DNA of 64,000 nt, taken from contig OX457070.1 in NCBI GenBank assembly GCA_949752795.1, positions 31,446,788 through 31,510,787 on the forward strand. Reading direction: 5' to 3'. Under the pieces are notes generated by a model. That model worked only from the letters and a program-made list of their open reading frames with translations. It was not told the origin of the DNA and made no database searches. Each line of letters opens with the position of its first letter. Position 1 is the stretch's first letter. This document shows positions 10,579 through 20,275 of this stretch, piece by piece. Both the position numbers and the translations under genes were made by a program. This DNA comes from Hyperoodon ampullatus (taxonomy: Eukaryota > Chordata > Mammalia > Artiodactyla > Ziphiidae).

Positions 10579-11535
10579 AAAATGATGTGCACACACCCAC
10601 AGGAGGAAACCTGAGGGCTTGATCTTCCTCTCTTGTTCTTGCCACACAGAGGAAGTCACAGCTTGAAACGAGCCGTGAATAGTTCTTTGGCGGGTGCGCA
10701 GCAATACACCTGCTGAGTTATGAGCCTGATGAATCATTTGCCTGGTTATCTTGTTAGTCATGCTGAACTGAATGTTACTTTTCAAACCAAAGAGGTCCAA
10801 ACCAGGACTCTTCCTTTGCTTTGGTCTTTGGTGAGTGTTTTCTCTGCAAATAGTCTCCCGGCCTCTTTTAAAAAATCTATAATAATGGACTTACAAAAAC
10901 AGTATTCAAAGAATATTCTCCACCACTCTTGCTTTTCTAATAAGAATTTTATTCTATATGGTCAAGTGAATTTCATTTATTTTATTTATACATAAAACCA
11001 AGGAAAGATATCAACCATGGGATAAATGAATAACGAGGCATGACCCTGCCGGGTACTTCCCTTGGGGGACAAAACAAACAACAAAACCACCCCCCCCCAA
11101 ACTCATTCTTATCTATTTCATTACATGCTTTGGCAAGTCTAAATGACCCACTTGCTTAACTGACCTATTGGTTTTGTTTATGGTTTTTAAATTGACTCTT
11201 TTGCGAAAGTTAATGTCCCCTTGCTTTATCATCCAAACTTCTCTCTTCTGTCCCGGGCTTCCTTACAGACACTCCCCGCCCCCCACCCCATTCCTTAGAT
11301 GAGGAACTGCAAGGGTCACTGAAGTTAATGAAAAACACAATCATGACAACATGAAACTAGAGGCTCAATTTGGCTTGAAGGCGCTCCGTTTGGGTGTATC
11401 ACATTGCATTAGATGATGTAAGGGCTTCATATGGGTTAATCAAAATGTAACCTCAGCCTTACTCAAATCACCTGTTGGACTGCTGTTTGCCAGAGGTTGA
11501 GCCTTCCTGATGCTGCTGGGTCTGTAATGCATTTA
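10579..11535. other. Unique sequence, candidate conserved non-coding stretch
   Basis: I recognise no repeat. The part 10620-10860 is of moderate composition and rich in transcription-factor-like words: CTTTGG repeats at 10816-10831, TGCTGAGTTATG at 10711-10722, TGATGAATCATTTGC at 10727-10741. A C-run lies at about 11089-11098. Conservation cannot be judged from one sequence. Confidence 0.4.
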
Positions 11536-11559
11536 GCTAATCATAATCCCTTCCATTTG

Positions 11560-11720
11560 GGAGAGTGCCTTCTACTTTTCAAAACTCTTTCACCTCTATT
11601 ATCTCATTTGATCCTTACTCAGCCCTGGAAGCATTTCCCATTTTACAGATGGGGAAACCCAGAAGAAATTGACTTGCTCATGGTCACACAACAAGTTTCT
11701 CCAGCATCTCTCTCTATCCT
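11560..11720 (-). repeat. MIR SINE relic
   Basis: The blocks 'ttatctcatttgatccttactcagccctgg' (11600-11629), 'cccattttacagatggggaaaccc' (11637-11660) and 'gacttgctcatggtcacacaacaag' (11671-11695) are the reverse complement of the MIR core. This is one of the better preserved MIRs here. Confidence 0.85.
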
Positions 11721-11826
11721 TCCCTCTATCTTTCTTTCTCTGAACTATTATAAATAACTCACTAAAGTTTATGCATCTTTTTCGTGTTTCTACTTAACAC
11801 CATTCAGTGTATTTTCTTATAGTTCT

Positions 11827-12105
11827 TATGGTTGGGATTAACATAAACACACTGCTATATATAAAACAGATAACTAATAAGGACCTACTATATAGCACAG
11901 GGAAGTCTACTCAGTATTTTGTAATAACCTATAAGAGAAAAGAATCTGAAAAAGAATATATATATATATTATATATATATATATATAATATATATATAAT
12001 ATATGAAACTGAATCACTGTGCTGTACACCTGAAACTAACACATTGTAAATCAACTATACTTTAGTAAAAAAATTTAAAAAATTAAAAAAAGAAAATACA
12101 ATCAT
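11827..12105 (+). mobile_element. 5'-truncated L1 3' UTR
   Basis: It starts in 'ggttgggattaacataaacac', contains the 'acagggaagtctactcagtat' and 'gtgctgtacacctgaaac' blocks, and ends 'caactatactttagtaaaa' with an A-rich tail to about 12105. A (TA)n tract occupies 11957-12003. I could not identify a clear target-site duplication. Confidence 0.85.
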
Positions 12106-13159
12106 ATTAATTGTCCATGATTTTATATTCAAAGTTGAGTTCTCATTTCAAGTGCCATATTCCCCAATCCATGATTTAAAGACACCCAAATGCTGAAAAG
12201 AAATCTAAATGTCCCTCAGTCTATACCTTGGCCTCTTGGTCCCTACTTTCAAACCGTCATAAACTGGGACACTCTGAGGGTGGCTGCCCTCAATTCCATT
12301 GAAACATCTTTCCCATATCCAGGCATTTTATAGCCTTTCTCTGGTCCAACTATCCTTTTAGTAAGAAGTCTGTGTTATAATTACCCAAGTCCTTTCCTCT
12401 GCAATTTCAGCTACTTGCACCTTCTGCTCTCAACACAGTCAGCAAACAGCCCTTCTCTTTTTGTATCCAGTATCAGATTCTGATTTCCTGCACTTTACCT
12501 CTCCCCAGATTTGAGGTTTTGCATCAGATCAAGATGATTTATGACCTAAAGGAGGTTAACACCCTGGAACTTATTTTTCTGATAAAGTGTAGCTTCTCTA
12601 ACAAAAGACCTGAAAGTCTTGACAGCAAGTTATAGCCAGAGTCAACGCAAACTTTTGTCTCTTCGGGACCATGTTTCCTGAATCTCAATTTGAGAGAATC
12701 CAGGGACACTTACACGCACTCCCAGGAGTGGGGACGTGAGGTGGCGTCAGGCACATGCAGGCTTCCCTGTGGCTGAACTCAGCTGCAGAGCTGTAAACTA
12801 TATGTTACTCATACAATCCCATTTTCTAGTCCCTCTTTATGTGTATTTCCCTTTTGTCATCCTCTAGCCTCTAATAAACTCTTGTTTAAATGCTTCTGCC
12901 TCATTTCAGCTGTACTACGGGGAATTCAGGAAAAGGTTGTGCCCATACTTGGGACAGAATGTGAAAGAGGCAGAAGTTCCTTCTCTGCCCCAGGGTTGAT
13001 GTGTTGAGCTGATAGCCAGGGAGAGCTGAATTTCCAATGTGAGGGACAAAATCCAGTGGCCTAATCACTCGTCCCTGTTGGAGAGCATCTCTCCATTGTC
13101 CATCTTAAAGGATCTACCCTTTATTTTACTGAGGATGACAGTAGCTTTTTATTTGGATA
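12106..13159 (+). other. Mostly unique; possible ancient LTR 3' part near 12560-12960
   Basis: The segment 'ctctaataaactcttgtt' (12868-12885), with AATAAA followed by a T/C-rich stretch and 'tgcctcatttcagctgtactacgggg', looks like the R/U5 end of an LTR. I cannot name the family or define its ends. The rest shows no gene. Confidence 0.35.
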
Positions 13160-13670
13160 AAGAATCTTATTGTTAACTCATTTAGCACATACTGAGCACT
13201 CAACCTATGTAATATATATGAAGGTTCAGAGATTCATGTGGTACTTTATCTGTCCTCAAGGAGCTAATAACAGGTGCATAAGACCTAAACATCAATGACT
13301 ATAATCTTGAGGGCAGCTGGGAGGTACAAGGTAATCACATGTTAAAAGGGTCCCTTTCAGGTTCTGGTCAAGGCAAGCTTCCTGGTACTGGTAATATTTT
13401 AACTGGGCCTGGGAGGCCAGGAATTTCTGGATAGGAAATGGCCTTGGCAAAAACACAGAGGCAGGACATCTTCAGGATTCAAAGAGTTCATGTAAGGGAC
13501 GAGTGGGAGAGGAGTTGGACAGCAAGATTGAAGCCACATCATGTGTATCATGGAAGCAGGTATGGAAGGCCTTGAATGCCACTGCCGGTGACTCCCACAC
13601 CATTCATTCACTTGCCGGTTATAAATGGTGAATTCCAAAGGTAGTGGCAGATTCAGGGACATTGTGCTGT
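13160..13670 (-). repeat. L2 relic
   Basis: The plus strand reads like the reverse complement of the L2 3' part: 'agcacatactgagcactcaac', 'ctgtcctcaaggagctaataacagg' (13250-13274), 'aactgggcctgggaggccaggaatttctgg', 'aaacacagaggcaggac' and 'tggaaggccttgaatgccactgcc' (13562-13585). Divergence is high. Confidence 0.7.
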
Positions 13671-13679
13671 GGGTAGTAG

Positions 13680-13912
13680 AATAGAAAACATACGGACCCT
13701 GCAGTTAGGCAGACTGAGTGAGAATCTCATGCCTGCTCCTTGCTGCTGTGTGACTTTGGCCAGGTTATACGACCCTTTATGGCCTCAGTTTACATGTCTG
13801 CAAAATGGGGATGAAAGGAATAAAAATGCCCTCATATGGCCATTTTAAGGCTTAAATGAGGCAATGTATGAAAAGTGAAAAATATAGCAAGCATGTAAAA
13901 ATATTTGAATGT
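13680..13912 (+). repeat. MIR SINE relic
   Basis: It shows 'gctgtgtgactttggccaggttatacgacc' (13744-13773), 'cctcagtttacatgtctgcaaaatggggat' (13782-13811) and 'ggcttaaatgaggcaatgtatg' (13849-13870), the successive blocks of MIR in the plus orientation. Confidence 0.85.
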
Positions 13913-14092
13913 ATTCTCATCCCTTTCCTGGGAATTGGCAGAGTATTACCCAGAGAGTCCCTGTAAGCTTCCCCAAGGGTACCCATACTCCTGGGAAGGG
14001 GCAGTCTAATCCTCATCCTTTACTTTACCTGCAGCATAGCTTGGTTTCTACCTAATAGCTCAGAGGTGCCTTGTCATATATTCTAGAGTAGG

Positions 14093-14415
14093 GATGGATA
14101 AAATATAGCCTGACAGCCCAAATCCAGCCCATTGTCTGTTTTTGAATGTCCTGGGAGTTAAGAATGATTTTTAATGATTAAAAAAAATCAAAAGAAGAAT
14201 ATCTTGTGACATGGAAAAATTACATGAAATTCAAATTTCAGTGCCCATAAATAAAGTTTCATCAAAGCACAGCCATACTCATTTGTTTACATATTGTCTG
14301 TAACTGCTTTCTGCCTACAATGGCAGAGCTGAGTAGCTGAAACAGGGATCATATGGCCTGAAAAGCCTAAAATATTGACTATCTGATTTTTTACAGAAAT
14401 GTGTGCCAAACCCTG
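14093..14415 (+). mobile_element. Non-autonomous hAT-type DNA transposon (MITE)
   Basis: The same family as 8612-8841. It has 'cagcccaaatccagcccattgtctg' (14115-14139), 'aataaagtttcatcaaagcacagcc' (14250-14274), 'ttgtttacatattgtctgtaactgctttctgcctacaatggcagagctgagtagctg' (14282-14338) and a 'aaaatattgactatctg' block near the end. About 90 bp of extra A-rich sequence at 14165-14240 accounts for its greater length. Confidence 0.75.
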
Positions 14416-15340
14416 GTCTACATCACACTCTTCTAATTCCTGTTCCAAGAGTCGTGATGAATCTATATAGCATGAACACTTAATTTTCCATTTTAGATCT
14501 TATAAGGCTGCCTGAGGAAGTTTTGCATTGAGTAATGTTTGATTACTTTCCAAAATGAGTCTCCAATGTCCCCAAGTGCATGTGGCTTATTACTTTCTCT
14601 CCATGGGGGCATCACAGACTCAAGTAGTGTTATTTTAATCTGCAAAGGTGGAATTGAAATTTCACTATCAGAGAAAAAAATGCTGTGAACTTTAAATGAG
14701 CAGTTTATTTAAAACTTTTAAAACATCAAAAGTTTAAAAACAGTGAAGGAAGAAGGAAAAGAAGGCCCTGTTGCTTTTTAACTTGAATTCAAGTTCTGAG
14801 GCTTAGAGATAGTACGGATGATTGTTTTTGTAAGAACCTTCTCTTTTGAACAGTGTTAAGGATAAACGTCTTCAGGTTGCCTGTCAGTGTTGCTATTGTA
14901 GAATCTGCCTCCATGCAAGTCTGTCTACATTTTCTTATCCTTGGATGAACTTCAGTATAGTAACCAGTAAAGAATGAGCTTGTGCTACCCAAATCTGATG
15001 AGTCAAACCTTCCCTCTGTCAGCACTAGAGCTACTTTTGCTCCAAGGAAGTCCATGCTGACTGTCCTTTACCTGCAGTCAAACTGGAGCTTTCATGGTAC
15101 TAAGTTACTTAAAGGATATCTGAGCAGACAAGGCTTGGAATATAATCTGTGAACACTGTAAATACTCCTTTGGGCCGCTCAAAGCCACTAACAGAATCTC
15201 ACTAACTCACCCATCTTTTAAATATTTATCAATTTAATAATTATCAACACTCAAGAAAGGTTGAGATCTATGGAAGATGTAAGTTAAATAATTTATTTAC
15301 ACAAAAATTTTCTTTACTGCTTAATAATAACCTATGAAAT
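14416..15340. other. Unique sequence, no gene seen
   Basis: No confident repeat or exon. The 88-codon minus ORF at 14789-15055 has no recognisable domain. Confidence 0.5.
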
Positions 15341-15346
15341 AGGTGT

Positions 15347-15420
15347 ATTCCCTTCCTTCCTTCCTCCCTTCTTCCCTTCCTCCATCTCTTCCTCATCCTT
15401 CCCTCTCTCTCTCTCTCTTT
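15347..15420 (+). repeat. Pyrimidine-rich simple repeat
   Basis: A (CCTT)n/(CT)n polypyrimidine tract ending in a pure CT run at about 15400-15419. Confidence 0.85.
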
Positions 15421-15499
15421 GGATAAGGTGATCACAAAACCTAAGTGGTATGGATCATAACCGCTACAGGCTTTCAGTAACTTACTATCCATAATTAAG

Positions 15500-15985
15500 G
15501 TAAACACAAGGTGCTCTTGAACCAAGAAGAAAAATGCCAGACCCCAATTGGGAGACTCAGAATGACTTCCTGAAAAGATACTTTGGGCTGAGATCTGAGG
15601 CTTCAATCGAATTTGTTCTACGAAGAAAACAAGGAAGGACAGTCATCCTCAGTGAAGAGATCCTTGTGGATGAAGACCCAGAGGTAAGCGAGCCCTGAGT
15701 GTCTGGACATCCACAAGGAAGTCAGTGTGGCTGGAGGACAAGGTATGAAGTGGGGCTGGTACTGAGAGAAATGGCTGGAGGACAGTAGGAACTTCTTATA
15801 AATGACTGTATATCACACCAAGGAGCATGAACTTTTGCTTGAAGGCAAGGGAATAGCATAGTCAGGTTAGTATTTTAGAAAAATCATCACAAACAAGTAT
15901 GAAAGGTGAATTTGAGTGAAGCAGAATTGAATTGGTTGTTAGAAAGCCAGTTGCAGTAATCCAGGCAAGACAATCAAATCAGGAT
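15500..15985 (-). repeat. L2 relic
   Basis: It resembles the reverse complement of L2: 'gtgtggctggaggacaaggtatgaagtgggg' (15725-15755), 'ggctggaggacagtagg' (15773-15789), 'ggagcatgaacttttgcttgaaggcaa' (15822-15848) and 'gttagaaagccagttgcagtaatccaggcaagac' (15938-15971). The boundaries are uncertain. Confidence 0.6.
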
Positions 15986-16059
15986 AGAACTCCTGGTGGA
16001 AACTGGGCTTTCTCCTTCTGATCACAGAACCTTCTCTTTGCACACTATGTGCTCTCTGC

Positions 16060-16200
16060 ATTCTTAGTTGCTGTCTGTTTCTCCCACCGGCTTGTGAGAG
16101 GAGAGATTATGCTCAGCTTACTCTTAACAGTCTTGTAGAGAGCTGGACACAGAGCAGAATACACTCTATAGAGTTGCCTAACAAATAAATTATTGAATTA
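16060..16200 (+). repeat. L2 3' end relic
   Basis: A diverged L2 terminus: 'cggcttgtgagaggagagattatgctc' near 16088-16114, then 'agagctggacacagagcagaatacac' and 'taacaaataaattattgaatta'. Confidence 0.6.
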
Positions 16201-16889
16201 ATCATTCTATCTCAGAGCCTATCCATTAATTGTTAAAACAATGAATAGGTATCATCCTAGTGAGAGCAGTGCTCATTTTAATGAGCTTGGAGCAATAAGT
16301 CATGTACTGTCAGGTACTTTTCAAATCTCTAGCTCTGTAGAAATCCAACATCTTGGTCAGCATAATAAAAATATTAGATTTCTGTTGTTTTGCCTCTTTC
16401 AAACTTTCTGGAAATATCTTGCCTTTCAGAGATTTTCTTATTCTGCATAAATTAAACCAGTAAGATATTCTTATAATAAAATAGGAGACTAATATCTAGG
16501 GCTAGACTCACTTTTATTGAAGTGACAGTTTTCATAATGCCTTCCCCCTTTAAGCATTAAATCAATCAGTAAATAAATTTTAGTGTTTTATAAGAAAAAA
16601 CTTCCAATGTTCACTATTATTCATGAATGGAATGACCTATCTAGAAAAGAGAAAGTCCTCTGGCTCCAGTGCTGTTGAGATAGATCAGTTGGTCATTTTC
16701 TGGGATGGTACACAGGACAATTCTGCTTTGGGGAACACTGGATGAATTGAGCTTTATGATTGCTTCCAAATTGAAGATTCTGGAGTCTATTTATTGAAGA
16801 TCTATTATTTGATGTATAAATTATTATATTTATTTTTTGCTGAATAAAAATTTCCATTGGTTTTAAATGTTGGCCATATAACAGAAATT
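16201..16889. other. Unique AT-rich sequence, no gene seen
   Basis: No repeat or exon recognised up to the start of the L1 cluster. Confidence 0.5.
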
Positions 16890-17342
16890 TTTTCAAGAAT
16901 CAATATTGTGAAAATGACTATACTTCCGAAAGCAATCTATAGACTCAATGCAAACCCTATCAAATTACCAAAGGCATTTTTCACAGAAGTAGAACAAAAT
17001 TTTTACAATTTGTATGGAAACACAAAAGACCCCGAATAGCCAAAGCAATCTTGAGAAAGAAAAACGGAGCTGGAGGAATCAGGCTCACCAACTTCAGACT
17101 ATACTACAAAGCTACAGTAATCAAGACAATATGGTACTGGCACAAAAACAGAAATATAGATCAATGATACAGGATAGAAAACTCAGAGATAAACACACAC
17201 ATATGGTCACTTAATTTATGACAAAGGAGGCAAGAACATACAATGGAGAAAAGACAGTCTCTTCAATAAGTGGTGCTGGGAAAACTGGACAGCTACATGT
17301 AAAAGAGTGAAATTAGAACACTCCCTAACACCATACACAAAA
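16890..17342 (+). mobile_element. Outer (host) L1, left part, ORF2
   Basis: L1 ORF2 sequence after the reverse transcriptase core: 'aagaatcaatattgtgaaaatgac', 'caaagcaatcttgagaaagaaaaacgg' (17041-17067), 'ggtactggcacaaaaacag' (17133-17151) and 'aataagtggtgctgggaaaactgg' (17265-17288). The reading frame is broken by several stops and shifts. I interpret it as the left half of an L1 that resumes at 18734. Confidence 0.75.
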
Positions 17343-17404
17343 AATAAACTCAAAATGGATTAAGACCTAAATGTAAGACCGGGCACTATAAAACTCTTAG
17401 AGGA

Positions 17405-17623
17405 GGGCTTCCCTGGTGGCGCAGTGGTTGAGAGTCTGCCTGCTGATGCAGGGGACACGGGTTTGTGTCCCGGTCTGGGAAGATCCCACATGCCGCGGAG
17501 CGGCTGGGCCCGAGAGCCATGGCTGCTGAGCCTGCACATCAGGAGCCTGTACTCCACAATGGGAGAGGCCATAACAGTGAGAGGTCCGTGTACCGCAAAG
17601 CAAACAAAACAAAACAAAACAAA
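17405..17623 (+). mobile_element. CHR-2-type SINE inside inner L1
   Basis: A full-length SINE with A box TGGCGCAGTGG (17416-17426) and an AAAAC-type tail (17601-17623). The target-site duplication AAACTCTTAGAGGA is identical at 17391-17404 and 17624-17637, and removing the SINE restores the L1 sequence. It is therefore younger than the inner L1. Confidence 0.95.
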
Positions 17624-17735
17624 AAACTCTTAGAGGAAAACACAGGAAGAGCACTCTTTGACATAAATCACAGCAAGATCTTTTTTGACTCACCTCCTAG
17701 ACTAATGGACATAAAAAATAAACAAATGGGACCTG

Positions 17736-18323
17736 ATGAAACTTAAAAGCTTTTGCACAGCAAAGGAAACTATAAAGAGGAGGAAAAGACAACCCTCAGA
17801 ATGGGAGAAAATATTTGTAAACAAAGCAACAGACAAAAGATTAATCTCCAAAATATATAAACAGCTCATGCAGCTCAATATTAAAAAATCAAACAACCCA
17901 ATAAAAAAGTGGGCCGAAGACCTAAGTAGACATTTCTTCAAAGAAGACATCCAGATGGCCAAGGAACACATGAAAAGCTGCTCAACGTCATTAATTATTA
18001 GAGAAATGCAAATCAAAACTATATTGAGGTATCACCTCACACCCGTTAGAATGGGCATCATTAGAAAATCTACAAACAACAAATGCTGGAGAGGGTGTGG
18101 AGAAAAGGGAACCCTCTTGCACTGTTGGTGGGAATGGGAATTGATACAGCCACTATGGAGAACAGTATGGAGGTTCCTTAAAAAACTAAAAATAGAATTA
18201 CCATATGACCCAGCAATCCCACTACTGGGCATATACCCAGAGAAAACCATAAGTCAAAAAAACATGCACCCCAATGTTCATTGCAGCACTATTTACAATA
18301 GCCAGATCATGGAAGCAACCTAA
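17736..18323 (+). pseudogene. L1 ORF2 C-terminal remnant (inner copy)
   Basis: A 195-codon open stretch that encodes the C-terminal part of L1 ORF2p, downstream of the reverse transcriptase. Recognisable features are the conserved basic 'SEWEKIF' region near residue 21-27, the tract '[12 protein letters not shown]' near 38-49, and the Trp-rich Cys-containing segment '[12 protein letters not shown]' near 129-141, which is the zinc-knuckle-like area of L1 ORF2. An A-run of seven at 18256-18262 shifts the frame, so the last part continues in another frame (18274-18516). The first ATG is arbitrary because the true ORF begins in missing upstream sequence. Confidence 0.8.
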
Positions 18324-18516
18324 ATGCCTATCAACAGACGAATGGATAAAGAAGTTGTGGTACATATATATAATGGAATATTACTCAGCCATAAAAAGGA
18401 ATGAAATTGGGTCATTTGTAGAGACGTGGATGGGCCTAGAGTCTGTCATACAGAGTAAAGCAAATCAGAAAGAGAAAAACAAATATCGTATATTAACACA
18501 TATATGTGGAATCTAG
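18274..18516 (+). pseudogene. L1 ORF2 extreme C-terminus, shifted frame
   Basis: An 80-codon open stretch that carries the end of L1 ORF2p, with the 'EYYSAIKRNEIGSF' region at residues 35-48 and the stop at 18514-18516. It overlaps the preceding frame by about 50 bp because of the A-run frameshift. The same end is seen in the outer copy (19695-19928) and in the minus-strand L1 at 42765-43097. Confidence 0.8.
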
Positions 18517-18887
18517 AAAAATGGTGCAGATGAACTGGTTTGCAAGGCAGAATTAGAGACACAGATAGAGAAAACAAAAGTATGGACACCAAGGGGAGCA
18601 AGCAGGGGTGGGGGGCTGGGATGAATTGGGAGACTGGGATTGACCTATATACAGTAATATGTATAAAATAGATAACTAATAAGAACCTGCTGTACAAAAA
18701 AATAAAATAAAATAAAATAAAATTAATAAAAAAAGAACACTCCCTAACACCATACACAAAAATAAACTCAAAGTGGATTAAAGACCTACATGTAAGACCA
18801 AATGCTATAAAACTCCTAGAGGAAAACAGGAAAAACACATTCTGACATAAATCAAAACAAGATCTTTATGACCCCTCTCCTAGAGTA

Positions 18888-19079
18888 ATGAAAATAAAAA
18901 CAAAAATAAACAAATGTGACCTAATTAAACTTAAAATCTTTTGCACAGCAAAGGAAACCACAAATAAGAAGAGAAGACAACCCTCAGAATGGGAGAAAAT
19001 ATTTCCAAATGAAGCAACAGACAAAGGATTAATCTCCAAAATATACAAACAGCTCATGCAGCTCAAAATAAAAAAATAA
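18888..19079 (+). pseudogene. L1 ORF2 remnant (outer copy, before SINE)
   Basis: A 63-codon stretch of late L1 ORF2 corresponding to about 17704-17887 of the inner copy. It ends a few codons before the SINE at a premature stop in an AAAATAAACAA context. Confidence 0.7.
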
Positions 19080-19106
19080 ACAACCCAATCAAAAAATGGG
19101 CAGAAT

Positions 19107-19320
19107 GGGCTTCCCTGGTGGCGCAGTGGTTGAGAGTCCGCCTGCCGATGCAGGGGACACGGGTTCGTGCCCCGGTCCGGGAAGATCCCACATGCAGCGG
19201 AGCGGCTGGGCCCGTGAGCCATGGCCGCTGAGCCTGCGCGTCCGGAGCCTGTGCTCCGCAACGGGAGAGGCCACAACAGTGAGAGGCCCACATACCGCGG
19301 AAAAAAAAAAAAAAAAAAAA
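19107..19320 (+). mobile_element. CHR-2-type SINE inside outer L1
   Basis: A full-length element close to the family consensus, with A box at 19118-19128, B box GGTTCGTGCCC (19162-19172) and a poly(A) tail at 19301-19321. GGGCAGAA flanks it on both sides (about 19098-19105 and 19322-19329), and with the preceding A-run this forms the target-site duplication. The near-consensus sequence and long pure A-tail suggest a recent insertion. Confidence 0.92.
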
Positions 19321-19391
19321 AGGGCAGAAGACCTAAATAGACATTTCTCTGAAGAAGACATACAGATGGCAAAGAGGCACATGAAAGATGC

Positions 19392-19928
19392 TTGCCATCA
19401 CTAATAACTAGAGAAATGCAAATCAAAACTACAATGAGGTATCACCTCACTCCGGTCCAAATGGCCATCAACAAAAAATCTACAAACAATAATTGCTGGA
19501 GAGGGTCTGGAAAAAAGGGAGCCCTCTCACACTGTTGGTGGGAATGTAAATTGATACAGCTACTATGGAGAACAGTATGGAAGTTCCTTAAAAAACTAAA
19601 AATAGAACTACCATATGCCCCAGCAATCCCACTACTGGGTATATACCCTAAGAAAACCATAATTCAATAAGACACATGTACCCCAATACTCATTGTGGCA
19701 CTATTTACAGTAACCAGGGCATGGAAACAACCTAAATGTCCAACGACAGATGAAAGGATAAAGAAGGTGCGGTACATATATACAATGGGATATTACTCAG
19801 CCATAAAAAGGAATGAAATTGGGTCATTTGTAGAGACATGGATGGACCTAGAGTCTGTCATACAGGGTGAATTAGTCAAAAAAGAGAAAAATAAATATTG
19901 TATATTAATGCATATATGTGAAATCTAG
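19392..19928 (+). pseudogene. L1 ORF2 C-terminal remnant (outer copy, after SINE)
   Basis: Two consecutive open stretches (19392-19670 and 19695-19928) in different frames cover the end of ORF2. They match 17990-18516 of the inner copy, including the Trp-rich '[12 protein letters not shown]' area and the C-terminal 'YYSAIKRNEIGSF'. A TAA at 19668-19670 and the frame change between them inactivate it. Confidence 0.8.
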
Positions 19929-20002
19929 AAAAATGGTACAGATGAACCTAGTTCCAGTGCAGGAATAGAGACACAGATGTAGAGAACAGATATATGGACA
20001 CA

Positions 20003-20021
20003 GTGGGGGGAGGGGAGGGTG
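20003..20021 (+). other. G-quadruplex motif in L1 3' UTR
   Basis: G runs of 6, 4, 3 and 3 separated by single bases (A, A, T). It lies in the L1 3' UTR, where primate L1s are known to carry quadruplex-forming G tracts. A similar but weaker cluster lies at 18601-18630 in the inner L1 and another at 52033-52068. Confidence 0.7.
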
Positions 20022-20275
20022 GGATGAACTGGGAGATTAGATTTGACATAAATACTCTACCATGTGTAAAATAGATAGCTAGTGGGAGCCTGCTGTATAG
20101 CACAGGGAGCTTAGCTCATTCCTCTGTGATGACCTAGATAGGTGGGATGGGGTATGTGGGTGGGTGGGAGAGAGGTCTAAGAGGGAGGGGATATATGTAT
20201 ACATATAGCTGATTCAGTTAGTTTATCAGCAGAAATTAATACAACATTGCAAAGCAATTATACTCTAATAAAAAA

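Larger units (their letters stand above)
17343..18733 (+). mobile_element. Inner L1, 3' portion with complete tail
   Basis: It continues ORF2 without an obvious break from the host copy, is interrupted by a SINE at 17405-17623, and runs through the ORF2 C-terminus (to about 18516) and a short 3' UTR to a tail rich in AATAA and AAAATAA units at 18697-18733. Immediately after the tail the sequence jumps back to the L1 position already seen at 17315, which defines this as a separate copy. The divergence between the copies is visible in the overlap (for example 'gggcactataaaactcttag' against 'aatgctataaaactcctag'). Confidence 0.75.
18734..20275 (+). mobile_element. Outer (host) L1, right part, to the 3' end
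   Basis: L1 sequence restarts at the position matching 17315 and runs through ORF2 and a 3' UTR to a tail ending near 20275 ('tactctaataaaaaaatgta'). The SINE at 19107-19320 interrupts it. The 3' UTR includes a strong G-run cluster at 20003-20021 and the 'gcctgctgtatagcacaggga' block. Reading frames are broken, for example by a stop at 19668-19670. Confidence 0.75.

Noticed and set aside
11811..12098. GTATTTTCT near 11811 and AGAAAATAC near 12090 as an L1 target-site duplication
   Set aside because: They are inverted complements, not direct repeats, so they cannot be a TSD.
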